From Setomelanomma holmii (taxonomy: Eukaryota; Ascomycota; Dothideomycetes; Pleosporales; Phaeosphaeriaceae): 64,000 nucleotides of DNA. The stretch is from assembly GCA_010015745.1 (NCBI GenBank), contig ML978162.1, positions 186,001 to 250,000 of the forward strand, read 5' to 3'. Positions within the stretch are counted from its first letter, which is position 1; each line of letters starts with the position of its first letter. Made by a program: the position numbers and the translations under genes. The notes below the pieces were generated by a model. The model did no database searches. It saw only the letters and a program-made list of their open reading frames with translations, and was not told where the DNA came from. Below, one piece after another: positions 22,326 to 33,926 of the stretch.

Positions 22326-25300
22326 CTATCCACTCGGACAAACTCCACCTGTGAAGGGCCCCAACTCAATAATGAAGTTGTCCGCCGTATCCGGCGTCGT
22401 AAAATCATCCGTGCCATCCAAATAATCCAACCCGTTACTAGTCCAGTGATCATTTCTGAAGCCAGTATACGTATGCATCGGCGCAGTGGTGAAGCCTCCA
22501 GTGCACTTCAACACCTGTTGGCCTTCATACCCTGCCACATAGGTCTTGATGACGCACACGTTGCCAGGCACGGAATACGGTGCGCGGAAGCGGAACATGG
22601 AGCCAGTACCGCGGGAGTAGTCTGTTACGGCGGTGCCGCTGCCGCCGGGCGTGGTGACGGTCAACATGCTGGCGGAGTCGATGGTGAAGCGCGTGACAGG
22701 GTTGGGGTTGTTGTCGGAGGGGTACAGGAATAAGGCGCCATTGTTGGCGGTGGCGTCGGTTTGAGTGATGACCCAGCCTGTGGATTTGACGTTCGGTGTG
22801 AGGACTTTGAGGCAGAAGTTGCCAACGGAGTTTGGTGAAGTAGTTGGGGTTGCGCTTGGGAGATCCGATGTCGCGCTCAAGGTAAGCGACGCGACCGATG
22901 AGGAGGAGTCAGCGCTGGTGGAAGCTGCGATGCTTGAGGACGCGTCTGGAGTCGCAGAGCTTGCCGGGATAGAGCTTGAAGGTGTTGCTGAGATGTCGAT
23001 CGACGGGCTTGGTGTATCGGAGCTTGAAGAAAGGTCTGGAGTGGGCGAAGTGAGGTCAGCTGAGGCTGTAGGTGTCGAGACATCGCTTGAGGTGACAGGC
23101 GCGTCGACTGGGCAATCATCTCCAGTATAAAGACCCAGATCGATAAGGAAGTTGCCGTCCTCATTCGTTGTGAGATCATCCGTCGCAAAGAGGTTAGTCA
23201 CACCCGGAGAGATCTTGTTGTAATGACGGAAGGCGGTATATGTATGCGGTGGAGCAGTCAAGAAGCCTCCAACACACTTGAGGACCATTTGGCCAATGAA
23301 ACCTTCGACATCGGTATAGACATGGCAAGTTGTTGGGTTAGCGCCACCGAGGGCACGGAAACGAAGCATACCTCCAGTGCCTCTTGAGTGTCCCGTCTCC
23401 TTGAAGGAGTCGAGTCCCGGAGTGGTTAAAATCAAGCGATTGGTATCGTCCAGCATATATCGTGCGACATATCCTACCGTGCCACCGACTGCAGGATCTA
23501 GCTGATAATTGCCGTTGCCTGCTGCGACCGATGTGTGTTTGACGCGCCAGTCGGTTGAGACGACACCAGGAGTGATGACTTTCAAGCAGAAATTGGCCGG
23601 TGCTGCAACAGTAGCAACTGGGCCTGTACTAGAAGAAACTGGTGTGACGTTTGGGGTAGGCAAGGATAGAGGGATGGAGGCAAGATCAGCACTAATGGAA
23701 GCCGAAGATAGGCTCGAGGGCGCATCCGCAGCTGACGACCTGATTGCGATGGAGCTTGATGCCTGGGCATCTGGAGTCAGAGACATAGACGATGTGGCCG
23801 GTGCATTGCCTGCTACAGTCACCGTCACCGTCGCCACGGTGACATATACCGTCGCAGTAGCTACGTATACGGTACTTGTCGGGATGGGAGGGTAGGTGTA
23901 GTCTGGGCCTCCGCCGGTCACGGCGTCTTGACGCGCGCCCAGGTTGTTGACAACGTCGCGAGCGGCAAAGCGTTTCGACGAGGTGCAGTCGCCGAAACCT
24001 GAGTGACAACCAGTACCACAGTAACCCGAAGTGCTGCCACACCCTACACACATATTAGCACTGTTGAGCATGTTGTGGAGACATTCGATCACTCACATCC
24101 GTATCGGCTGCAGCAATTGCCGTACTTCGATCCCTTACATGTGACCTTTCCACCGCACGTGCCATCTGTCGAGACCTTCAATGAGGATACAGGTGAGGCG
24201 GATGGGCGTGCTGATGAAGAGGAAGGTCGAACAGAGCTGGAGGAAGAGGATGCACTACATGTGCCGAAAGAGAGTTGACAGCCTGTGCCACAGTAGGACT
24301 TGGTGCTACCACACCAGCCGTACTGACTGCAACAGGCACTGAATGTGGATCCTTTGCACGTGTACCCTGTATTTCCGCCACATGAACCGTCGGGAGAGAT
24401 CCTGAGTGTCGGGACAGCAGATGCGCTGCTTGAGATGCGCGTGCTAGCCGTCGATAGAGTGGTGCGACCGGTTCCAGACGAGCTTAACGACGAAGATGTT
24501 TTTGAAGAACTTGCTGATGAGGATACCTTGGAGGGGCTGGGCGTTGAAGAGACCTTTGAAGAGCTGGATGTCGAGGAGATCTTGGAAGAGCTTGTTGATG
24601 TGGATGCCTTGGTAGAGCTTGGTGAGGTGGATGCTTTAGTAGAATTTGGTGATGACGAAGCCTTGGAAGAGCTTGGCGACGACGATGCCTTGCTGGTGCT
24701 CAAGGATGACGTCGGAGTAGAACTTGATGAAGAGCTTTGCGAAGATGTGCCGGCAGAGCTTGAGCTTGCGGAGACAGAAGTTTGGCCCGAGCTAGACGAT
24801 GCCGAGCTGCTACTGGCTACGGATGACGAGCTTACGATACTGCTTGGAAGACTCGAAATGCTCTGGAGGATACTGCTGCTGAGGGATGATGAGGAAGATA
24901 GCAAGACACTGGGCGATCCAGCCGGACTAGAGACAGATGCTACGCTCGACGATGAAAGAGCAGCAGACGAGAAAATGATTGTAGGCGTCGAGAGTGACCC
25001 ACTAGCAGACGCACCGGATACGAAAACCGTAGATGTTGCAGTTACAAGAACGGTCTGTGTTGCTGTGTCACCCTGAACAACAACACTTGTCGGACGTATA
25101 ACAGCAAAGTTCTGTGGGCGAAGAGAGGTGCCAAGTCCATCGAATGACAGCGTGTAGGTTGCTGGAGCGAACTGATTGTTAACGACAGTGGGACAGTCTA
25201 TCTCACTGTAGATGGAAGATCCAGACAAAATTCGGCAGGTCCTAGTAGATGAGGCATCGATGATGAGTGGAGTGATCTGAGCTACCGGAGGGAATGTGCA

Positions 25301-25639
25301 AGTTTGACCAGCATTTGCTGTTGGGAGTCAGCATCGAGCACGACTTTGAGTGAGATCCATGAACGTACATGTAGGTCCGAACTGTCCTTGCAAAGCGAAG
25401 TAGTTGCTGTTGGTTGTGGCAAAAGCAAATGTCGGTGCCGCGCCGCCAACAGCTGTTGCAAGCTGCGGCGACCCAAAGCTACATATTCCTTGACTCATCG
25501 TCGGCGAATAGCGGGCGAGAGCTATGAACGAGTGTGGAGGGGACGAAGGGAGAGTAACGACAGTACGGAAGACCTGACTACCACCTTGCAAAATGGCAGC
25601 CTCATACTCTCTTATGGCAATTGCAAAAACCGCAGCCAC
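22326..25639 (-). CDS. Large secreted CBM18 wall protein with duplicated C-terminal domain
   Basis: Exons 25639-25369, 25317-24097 and 24043-22326 give about 1069 aa. Introns are 51 bp (GTACGT to AACAG) and 53 bp (GTGAGT to TGTAG); the second falls inside a CBM18 module and restores RYGWCGSTSGYCGTGC. Order: a Cys-poor N-terminal domain (1-190), a long Ser/Ala/Thr-rich stretch (190-390), two CBM18 chitin-binding modules (about 405-440 and 485-520), a Val/Thr-rich spacer, and two copies of a roughly 160-residue domain (about 650-810 and 910-1069) that both start FCLKV, share SRGTG-x-M-x-RFRA and LKC-x-GGF, and end in a Cys. The chitin modules place it in the cell wall. The N-terminus is the weak point: the frame opens with GTG at 25639 and no clear signal peptide, so an upstream exon may be missing. 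Confidence 0.7.
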
Positions 25640-26320
25640 TTGTCTCTAGCGCCCACACTTTTCCACCGTCTCGATGCAGAGTCTCGCAAAGAAGCATTGA
25701 GGCTGAATCTTCGGGGGCGCCGCATTGCGCCGACACCACGTGCAGACCGTTGTCTAGCCAAATGAGGATGACTTGTGGTGCAAAGAGTCAACGGCATTTA
25801 TCGTGGCGTGCTGAAGCACGTTCTTAGCGCACATAGAGACCAAATTCAGGGTGCAGCAGCGGGAACAAGTACCGTAAGGCGAGGCTGGAAGTGTCTAGAT
25901 GCCGGACAAATTATTCGCTTAGCCAGGATCGCTCGGCTATCCTGGTTGGTGATCAGTAGCGTGGACGCCATGACTCCTGAGCTAGCTCAAGAAATCATCC
26001 GAGGAGTATTAATTTGTACCTCAACACCACGAGTCAGTCGTACTCCGGCTGTACCGAGATCATGCGCGCTTCCAGACAGAGCGGCTCGAGTTTACATGGT
26101 GTGGTCTCGGTCGCTGAAATCTTGCACTTTACTGAAAAGCTGTCAGCGCAGATGCTCGGTGACATACGTACCATGCCGTTTTGCAACAGAAGTTTATTCA
26201 TATTGACACGAATTGTAAGAGAATCATGATGCAGCCTGTCGAGGCCGCTATGCCGTGACAATACCGAGTCGTGTGCTCGGGCCGAAACGACCAAAATCAA
26301 AGAGAGCATTGTGGCTGCGT
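25640..26320. other. intergenic region
   Basis: About 680 bp between the CBM18 gene and the 3' end of the Mbp1-like gene. No coding signal is convincing. Confidence 0.4.
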
Positions 26321-28974
26321 TCATGCCTCCACGCCTTCCACCTTTCTCAAGAACTCTCGTACACGACCCACTTCCACACCCTCGCCTTCTTCGCTGTCCA
26401 AGGCCGCGACCAAACTTTCGAGGCATTCCTCAACCCGGTTCTCTTCCACCTTAGTACACAATGAGACGACCTTGCGATACATTTGCTCCAATTGGCCATC
26501 TTTCTCCTTCAGCTTCCGACTCCGATTAAGCAAGGCTGCGTTTGATTGTGTGTATGTGTCCAAACGATGCTGAAGGAAGTTGATGGTTATTTGAGATATG
26601 AGTGACGAGACAGGCTGGTTTGAGAGACTAGATGGGTCGATCGGTAATGGTGTGCTCAGGTACGAAGGGCCATCTGAAGCGTGTCGCATTAGCTGGTCAC
26701 CTACTTGTCGCAGCTCGAATGGAAGGTCTTCCTCGTTGATGATGACACCAGCACCTTCTGCGTCCGCATAGCCGATGCGCCGTTTCTCGTGTAAGTCGGT
26801 CGCTCCAGCATTCACAGAGAGCATATGTCGTTGTGGCTCCAGCCACCGCTTCAAGTTTGCAATTCGCTTTGCACGGTCTTGCCGTAACCGTAGACGAGCT
26901 CGTAACTGCTCAAGCTTTTGCTGTTCTTGCTTCTGTTGGCTTGATAGTTGGGTGATCAAATCATTTGTGCGATCAATTGAGTCCTGCTTGAGACGTGCTT
27001 CCTGCGTAAATTGCATCGAAGCAGACTGTAAAATGCCACTCATCACTGCGTCGTGTTAGCGCGACAAAGCCGACGCATATCGCGTAAACTTACGTGGCTG
27101 AATCTCACGACTCGTCTCCTCCACTTTGCTGAGTGGCGCCTTGCCTTTGCTTGGACTGCTTGTCATGTCAGTGACATGGTTGTCTGCGCCATCACTCCCG
27201 ACACCAAAGTCAATTGGCCGAGTCCCCTTGTGGTTTGGTATTGTCGGATCTGCTTGTACCTCCATGAGCTGTGAGATGATGTTACGGTTGCCAATACGAG
27301 CAGCCAAGTTCAGCGCAGTGTTGCCAGCCTTATCGCGAGCGTTGACCATCTCTTGCATGAAGCGCATCAAGCCGATCGGCTTCGGGTAGTTATCTTGGAA
27401 TGACATGTTCTGACTGGCACCAATATTGCTTCGGACTAGATACTCTAGTAATGCCTCTAGGTAGTACTTGCTTGATGCAGCCCTACCCTTGATGGCACAT
27501 GTCACGGCGATGTGGTGAAGAATTGTTCGGCCTTGGGTATCTCGAAGTTCGATTAGCGGGGCGAGGATCTCCAGGGTCTCGGGGAAACAGCTGTGGTCCA
27601 AGCTGTTGTTGACAGATACAGCGCTCATCAGCGGTGTCTGGCCAGCAGCGTTGCCGCGGAACATGTTCGCGCCCTTGGACACAAGCAATCTCATCAAAGA
27701 GACCCTTGCCAATGTAGCAGCCCAATGTAGTGCAGTGTTGGCGCTGTTATCAATGGGCATGTCGAGATCTTGACCAGAGAGGTGCAGTATGGCAGGGTGA
27801 TTTGTGAAGTCTGTCCTGGTCTGATCTGCAAACAGATCGGTCAACATGGCTTGTTTCTCTTCACTGTTCTTGCCGTCGGGATGAGGGAGAGACGGTAGTG
27901 CTGATGGTACTTCGCCGTCTGGTAATTTGATGTGGTGTCCTGTCTGGTGATAGAATGATTCGCTCGGTTCAGTAGGAGAGCCATGGTCTCGCATCGACAG
28001 TTCTGCACCGTTTGGCTGGGAAAATGACTCCTCCGTGCGCATACGTTTTCGCGGCGGCTCTTGCGTCTCGTCTATGCCAGTTCCATAAGCCGAGTCTGTG
28101 TGCCCGTTGGCGCCACTGAAGCTGCGCTCAGAGGCCAAGCTCTGCACACTCTGCTGGCTGCTAGTACGGAAGGATTCTTGGCTTGCGATTGGGCCTTGTG
28201 ATGGGCGACCCATAGATCGTCGTCCTTGTGAAGAGCTACCAGGACGTGGCGCCGGCGAGTTGAGACGAGCGACCTTGTTCATGGCGGCGAGCGCGCTGGT
28301 AGCGGTGGATGATATGTTGGAGAAGAAAGTCCCGCCGACACTTTGACTGGTGCTGCGGCCGTCCATGCTCTGTGTGTAGAAGCGCTTCCTGTTCGCTGCC
28401 ATAGCTTGTTCCTTGGTCGGTGTCTCAATGCCCTGGCTCTGGTTGCCATCCATGCTGATATCATAGTCCAGCAGTGGGCGAAGTATGTCCTCCACACCGT
28501 ACTGGCGACAGAATTCGCGGCCACGGCGGTAATTGATCCACGTGCCCTGATATTTGCCGTATCCACCCTGCACCTTCTCATGCTCACCAGTAAGGATCTC
28601 CTTCTCAAGGACCTTGGTGCGCTTGCCCTTGTCGACGCCGGCGACCTTGAGGATTTGGGTAGCGTTCAACCAGCCGTCGGAGCGGCGGCGCATGACAGCG
28701 ACGCGGTTGACTTCCATCTCGTAGACAGACACGCCCGAGTAGACAGCCTATGTATGTTAGCGGAGTCTCGTGACTTGGCGTAAGTATTGCGCACCGTGTA
28801 TATCTGGGGCTTCTCCATGCCGTGCTGCTGGAAGCCGTTGACGTCGGAAAAGGACCGGTTGAAGCCGGGCGCAGCCATCAGTCCTGGGCCGTGGGGCGAG
28901 TTGTGGTACATGACAGGCTGCGGCGGCGAGCCAGCGGGGAAGGACTGCGATAGTTGAGTGCGCGCGACTTGCAT
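26321..28974 (-). CDS. mbp1: Mbp1/Res-type APSES transcription factor (MBF subunit)
   Basis: Exons 28974-28795, 28747-27094 and 27045-26321 encode 852 aa; the introns are 47 and 48 bp with GT-AG ends. After a short N-terminus comes the APSES/KilA-N DNA-binding domain (about residues 61-165), with VYEMEVNRVAVMRRRSDGW, LNATQILKVAGV and the GTWINYRRG block. A Ser-rich linker follows, then ankyrin repeats (about 380-590; NTALHWAATLA, GRTILHHIA, GNTALNLAAR), and a C-terminal coiled coil rich in Gln/Arg. This is the architecture of Mbp1, Swi4 and Res1/2, which bind MCB (ACGCGT) sites and drive G1/S transcription in the nucleus. The divergent promoter holds one ACGCGT at 29220, so autoregulation is possible. 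The gene is intact. Confidence 0.93.
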
Positions 28975-29327
28975 TATGTCAGCGCAGTGCTGAAGGTGAA
29001 GGCGCGATGGAGGTCAGGCGGCGGGCATGGGGAGGCAGGCAGGCGGTCGGCAGCGGTGAAGAAGGCGCGATAGTGAAGTGGGCCGTGTCGCGACCACTGT
29101 CGGAGCGTCCTCGATTAATGCACTTGGATGCGCACCGGGCGGAGACTTGAGGCGCTGGGGGCTGCGATGTGCGCGGGGGGTGAATTGGCCGTCGTGGTTC
29201 AGAGTGGAGATTCGCGTTCACGCGTCTCGGTTGCGCTCTGCTAGCACCCAGCCAATCACACCCAGACAGCGTTTCGTGCCCGTTTCGTGAACACCACTTA
29301 TCGCGTCCGTTTCGTCGCATCTCCTGC
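28975..29327. promoter_or_regulatory. Bidirectional promoter of mbp1 and the LYR-like gene
   Basis: A 350-bp GC-rich spacer separates two divergent start codons. It must carry both promoters. No TATA box is obvious. Confidence 0.55.
29220..29225. promoter_or_regulatory. Candidate MCB box (ACGCGT)
   Basis: A perfect palindromic ACGCGT, the known target of MBF (Mbp1-containing factor), lies in the promoter shared by mbp1 itself. One site could be chance in GC-rich DNA. Confidence 0.4.
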
Positions 29328-30647
29328 ATGTCCGCCTCAAGTCTCCCGGCGGCATCGCACACCAAATCGATCCACCTGCTGCGCGCTCTGCTCCGTGAAG
29401 CCACATACCTGCCCGATGCAGTCGCCCGCAACTACTTCCGCACGTATATTGTAGACCGCTTCCGTGCCTATCAGCCCAAGCACAATGGGACGGCCTCTCT
29501 GGAGCAGTTTCGACACAGACACTTCAAGCGGCGCCAGCTGAGCATCATCACCGAGCGGACAAGCAAGCTGCAGAAGCAGGCGCAGAAAGGACTACACTAT
29601 CTGAGGCGCGCAAATCAGGGCGAGATTCCATGTCTGCAAAAGGTGCTCTTCTTCGCCTATGGGCGCATGGGGAAGCGCAAGTATGCACTTCTCAATGATC
29701 TGCTGAAGCCCAACCCCATCATGGATGGCGACCAAGTCCTGGCACCAGTCGACTTCAATGGCCCAACACGTTTGCAGACTCTCTACTATAGCAACAAGCA
29801 GTATTTGCAGTACTTCGATGCACCGAAGGCTGCAAACAATGGGCAGTATGTCATCAACATATCCGATCGCTTCTCCCGACTGCGCGCTGTGCTCAAGTCG
29901 CAATACCAGCACAAAATATCCATCCGCCGCGAGCTCAAGAGCCCGGCGATGAAAACGCCCATCCACAACATCTGGTTGCGACCAATGCCCATTGTGCGAG
30001 CTCGAAACAACGTCCGTCGATGGTACGCCGAGACTATGACGCGACTTCTGCCCCCATTGCCTCCTCAAGAATGGGACGACATACAGGCTATGATCTCTGG
30101 GCAGCAAAAGATTGGTCTCGTGAAGCGAAGGGTTCCCACCGAATCCGAAGCGCTCGCGGAAGCTTCCGACGTCATTGCCGAAGGTATGAGGATGGATAGG
30201 CTCAGCAAGGCGGATAGACCCGCAGGTATGTGGCGACCTCACAACATCATCCCGAGATACATGCGACGAATGTACTCGAGGATTCTCAGATTGTGCTGCA
30301 AGGTCGAGTACGACAGCGAGCGCAAGCAATGGACGGTCACATGGGGTGAGGCCATCCAGCCTATCAGTCCCAGGATCTATCAAACTCCCAGCGATGAGGC
30401 ACTTTTCGCTGGTGTCGATGCGAAAGGGAAACTGGTGAAGCAGCCTTCCGTGCGCAAGGAGAAGCAGGACGTGCACGACGACCACGACCTCCAGCCTCGC
30501 GATGCAGAGGGCAAATATGTGCGCTTTCCCTTCTACACCGAGTTTCTTCCTCGCAGCAATCCGCTACGGATGCAGCTCGAGATATGGCAAAGGAAGCGAC
30601 GAGCAGCTGGGATCATTGACGAGGACAGCACCTTCCGCGGGCGGTGA
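29328..30647 (+). CDS. LYR-motif/Cup1-like mitochondrial protein
   Basis: An uninterrupted frame of 439 codons. The N-terminus (residues 15-50) reads HLLRALLREATYLPDAVARNYF, matching the LYR-type/Cup1-like N-terminal domain, which in other proteins docks on the mitochondrial acyl carrier protein during assembly of respiratory or iron-sulfur complexes. The rest is basic and rich in Arg/Tyr, with WRPHNIIPRYMRR and a charged C-terminus. Location in mitochondria is inferred from the family. It shares a promoter with mbp1 and is followed closely by the GNAT gene on the same strand. No oddities are seen; the antisense frame of 297 codons is a shadow. Confidence 0.82.
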   Translation: MSASSLPAASHTKSIHLLRALLREATYLPDAVARNYFRTYIVDRFRAYQPKHNGTASLEQFRHRHFKRRQLSIITERTSKLQKQAQKGLHYLRRANQGEIPCLQKVLFFAYGRMGKRKYALLNDLLKPNPIMDGDQVLAPVDFNGPTRLQTLYYSNKQYLQYFDAPKAANNGQYVINISDRFSRLRAVLKSQYQHKISIRRELKSPAMKTPIHNIWLRPMPIVRARNNVRRWYAETMTRLLPPLPPQEWDDIQAMISGQQKIGLVKRRVPTESEALAEASDVIAEGMRMDRLSKADRPAGMWRPHNIIPRYMRRMYSRILRLCCKVEYDSERKQWTVTWGEAIQPISPRIYQTPSDEALFAGVDAKGKLVKQPSVRKEKQDVHDDHDLQPRDAEGKYVRFPFYTEFLPRSNPLRMQLEIWQRKRRAAGIIDEDSTFRGR

Positions 30648-30797
30648 GGTTCGTTCCGAATTCCGACGCCATTTTCCAGGGCCGACCCGCAATTCTGCCG
30701 CATCGCGACATGAAGGGCGCAGCTCTGAAGTGTTCAGAAAACACGACAACCTTTCTCTAGCTTCACAAATTGTATTGACGACTACGTGAGTCCCACA

Positions 30798-31424
30798 ATG
30801 GCGACTACCGACTCTCGCATACGCCACGCTACGCGTGAAGGTATGTAATTCATCTGTTAATGGTCCCGAAGGAGGCGAATTGGGACAATTGCTGCTTTTC
30901 ATGCCTTATGTTTCAAGGTGCACTGTCTAACGTATCATTGTGTAGATGTTGCCACAATCCTTGGCCTGATCCAAGAGTTGGCCGACTACGAGAAGGCATC
31001 CTCGTCCGTCGAGGCGACCGTCGAGTCCCTCACACGCACCCTCTCCCACTATGACCCCAGCACGTCGTCCTTCACCGAGGGCTTCGCCAAGACCTTGCTG
31101 CTCACAGACACGGATGGAACGGTCGCCGGCATGGCGCTCTACTTCTACAACTACAGCACCTGGACTGGTGTCCCTGGCATATACCTCGAGGACCTCTTTG
31201 TCAAGCCGGCATATCGCAAGAAGGGGTATGGCAAAGCATTGCTCAAGGCATTGGCTCAGGAAGTGCTGAAAGTGAATGGAAAGAGGCTGGAGTGGAGTTG
31301 CTTGAACTGGAACGAACCAAGTCTGCAGTTCTACCAGAGTGAGGTCATTGGCGCCAAAAAGAAGCAAGAGTGGGTTGGCTTGAGAGTCGAGGGCGATGCA
31401 CTAGGCAAATTGGCAAGCTCCTGA
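30798..31424 (+). CDS. GNAT N-acetyltransferase (SAT/thialysine type)
   Basis: The CDS is join(30798..30840,30946..31424), 173 aa. Exon 1 is only 43 nt and gives MATTDSRIRHATRE, beginning the GNAT beta-strand IRHAT; the 105-bp intron has GTATGT and TGTAG ends and a GTCTAAC branch-like site. The acetyl-CoA-binding motif A is YLEDLFVKPAYRKKGYGKALL, containing the R-x-x-G-x-G/A pattern, and the C-terminus has the SCLNWNEPSLQFYQ block typical of spermidine/spermine and thialysine acetyltransferases. It transfers acetyl from acetyl-CoA to a small amine; the exact amine is unknown. The gene is intact. Confidence 0.88.
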
Positions 31425-31613
31425 TGATGAGTCGTGTTTGACTCACTGCGCCATCGACTGCTCGTTCGCTTCTTTCCGCCTGACCACGCTAGCACAAGCC
31501 AACTTTCAATATCGCTATAGACTAAAGATCGCCATTTCCGCGCCTCACAATCGCCGTACTTGCACACTCATATTGTCAACTCCCTTTTTCTTCAACTTGT
31601 CCTCGGCCTTCGT

Positions 31614-32580
31614 GATGCCTCAGATCTCTTCACTTCTTGCGTTGCCGGGCGGTCAGTACAACCGATAATCTAGTAAGCATGTTTACGTGGGAGCTGACAT
31701 CTGCGCAGAAATTCGCAACTGCATCTGCTTCTTCTGCGTCGAGTATCTGCTAGGGAACTTTTCACAGACCAGTCCCACAATAATCCGTCAAACCCAAGCC
31801 GATGGGCGGATTCTTGTCAACGAACCCGATTCCTGCGCAGAACCTATAAATCTGCTTCAAAAGAAGAGCGCGGCAGACTACAAGGCTGCAACGGGTTTCT
31901 ATGACCTTCTCACAAACCGGACCTGCGAGCGCCAATTCTTCGGCCTCAGTGTTGCGGCGTCTTGCACCAGGAATACGGGTCTCTCTATATGGCGTGTACG
32001 GACTTCAATGTGTGGCTCCCGGAATTAGATTCCTATATCGAGACTTTCTTTAATGGCCCCGAGGACGTGATCTGACAGTATCATGGCTCTCTCACGGTCC
32101 AAGTGCCTATCTTGGTCCTACATTGGGTCGATCTCGCCCAATTGATGCGACTTTCGCTCCGCGCTACATACATGACTCTCACCCTGGAATCCGACTTCCA
32201 TGATTTACAATACATGGCAGGTTTAAACTCACTGTTCATGAAAGCCTGCGCAGCCCTCCGATCGAACCAGACATAGCCGAATGATCCAGCCCCCCGATTA
32301 GCAAACGTTCAGGTCCGCTTCCCGCGGTCCTGGATTTCTCCACTGATCAATTCGGGTCAGGAGGTGCCGGAACATCGAGCAAAGCTCATCTTCAAGAAAG
32401 AAGACAGACGCTATTGGATGGATGGTGGTCGGCTTCCGTTTGTGTGTGAACCTGGCGATGTCGAGATACGAGGAGATATGCACGCGGATGGGACTCGATT
32501 TATACGGCGATACGCATAATAGGTACTGGCATGTCTCGGCTGGTGTGGAGTATTTGGCTGCCACGCTGCCATGACATGAC
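31614..32580 (+). pseudogene. Heavily decayed gene, C-terminus dioxygenase-like
   Basis: Protein-like stretches occur in shifting frames: FATASASSASSIC near 31710, LAPGIRVSLYGVYGLQCVAPGIRF near 31970-32030, and LIFKKEDRRYWMDGGRLPFVCEPGDVEIRGDMHADGTRF near 32390-32500. The last resembles the C-terminal cupin strands of phytanoyl-CoA dioxygenase-like proteins, where CEPGDV precedes the distal His. The similarity is from memory and weak. Many stops intervene. I treat the whole as one relic, though it could be two. Confidence 0.3.
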
Positions 32581-33161
32581 GTAGTAAATGGTCGACAGGC
32601 CAGGAGCCGTGATCGACCTACAGGACCGCATCATGCTTCAAGAAGTCCTTGCAAAAATTCTAGGTCCTTGCCACACACTTGGACGATGCTGTAGTGGAGA
32701 GAACGGAAGACATTATAGGCGTGTAGTATTCCCTTATCATTCTGAGGAGGTCTCGGGTGCAGCCATGAGATGTGGAAGGATTTTGCATGAAGGGGAGCAA
32801 ATCATTTGCTGGAAGCAGTCGACTATTGGAAGATATGGCATGTTTTGCAGCACACCGAATCTAATTCATGTGCCAGGTTGACGGGCAGTGATGTTGTGCT
32901 CGGTGGTTGACGGAGCCAGCTCCGGAGTGGAGCAGCACCGAGGCACGCGATGGCGATCTGTAGATCCCCCAGACTCGTTTGCCCAGTAGCGCGAGAAGCT
33001 TGTCACTAAAAGATACAAGTTCTTGGATGATGGACAAGCGTTGACACTTCGTGCCTCGGCTTGGAAGAATCTAATAACAATGTTTCCTTTTGCTGTATTC
33101 TGGTTTTACCGGCACACAATCTCCACCACAAATCAGACTCCCAAACCATCGTTGTCAAACC
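32581..33161. other. intergenic region
   Basis: About 580 bp leading to the HsbA-like gene. One open frame of 97 codons starts at an ATG near 32588 but has no recognisable motif; I do not call it. Confidence 0.4.
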
Positions 33162-33811
33162 ATGCATATTCCCACTTTAACAACCTTCCTCCCATTCCTT
33201 GCTTTCACTTCCGCTCTGCCTTCAGCTCTTGAACCGCGCCAACTCCTTCCTACCGGCCAAACTGTCAGACAAGACGTGATAAACATTCACAACGCCGTCC
33301 TCGCACTCGACGCAACTGTGCAATCCTTCACCGGCTCGCCATTCTCTGTATCGCTGGTCGAAGGCACACCCGTGCTTTTAGGTGTAGCGGAGATTCATAA
33401 AGTGAATCGCGCCGGATATGTGCATGCCCTGGCTGCAGTGCCGTTTAGCATGCAAGATAGTTCCGATGTAATTGACACAGTCGTGTCGACAGGTAACCCC
33501 CCCCCCCTCAACTCTCTGCATTCCTTGATCCCTGATAGACTTGACGTGTGATAGTGGACGTCAGCATCCCAGCCTCGACGGAACATCTGGAGGCAAAAGT
33601 TGCAGCGTTCAAAGAAGGCGGCCTGGTCCCAACTGTGATCGCGAGTCTGGAGTTGTTGCTGTATGATCATGATTCGTTTAGCGATGCGGTCCTAGCGAAG
33701 ACGAATGCTGGGATTGGCGAGGCGAAGACTGCAGAAGGGGAGGCGGCAGTGAAGAACATTCATGATGCGATTCAGAGCGCTATAGCGTTTTTTGAGGCGC
33801 AACTAGTGTAG
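33162..33811 (+). CDS. Hydrophobic surface-binding / galactomannoprotein-type secreted protein (HsbA)
   Basis: The CDS is join(33162..33492,33555..33811), 195 aa. The 62-bp intron starts GTAACC, contains a run of ten C and ends GATAG. A signal peptide (MHIPTLTTFLPFLAFTSALPSA) is followed by a helical domain with the DVINIHNAVLALDATVQSFTG and IHDAIQSAIAFFEAQ patterns of the HsbA family (PF12296). Aspergillus HsbA coats hydrophobic surfaces and recruits cutinase-like enzymes; relatives are cell-wall galactomannoproteins. The protein should be extracellular. The gene is intact. The C run makes this spot prone to sequence error but it lies within the intron. Confidence 0.85.
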
Positions 33812-33926
33812 GCAGGTCGCAGTTACTGGTGTGGATATTTAAAAGTGTGTCGTTGCAGTTCGGAAACCAAGGAAGAATGTAATTTTTGCGCTGCTCGAAT
33901 TCGGCGTTCGGGAGGTTAAACGGACA

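Noticed and set aside
24345..25076. Asp/Glu/Leu-rich antisense frame of 243 codons
   Set aside because: Mirror image of the Ser-rich low-complexity stretch of the wall protein.
29592..30485. 297-codon antisense open frame opposite the LYR-like gene
   Set aside because: No recognisable domain, and the sense strand encodes a family member without a gap. Antisense openness follows from GC-rich codon use.
32588..32881. 97-codon plus-strand frame starting at ATG
   Set aside because: No recognisable features and lies among relics; not supportable as a gene.
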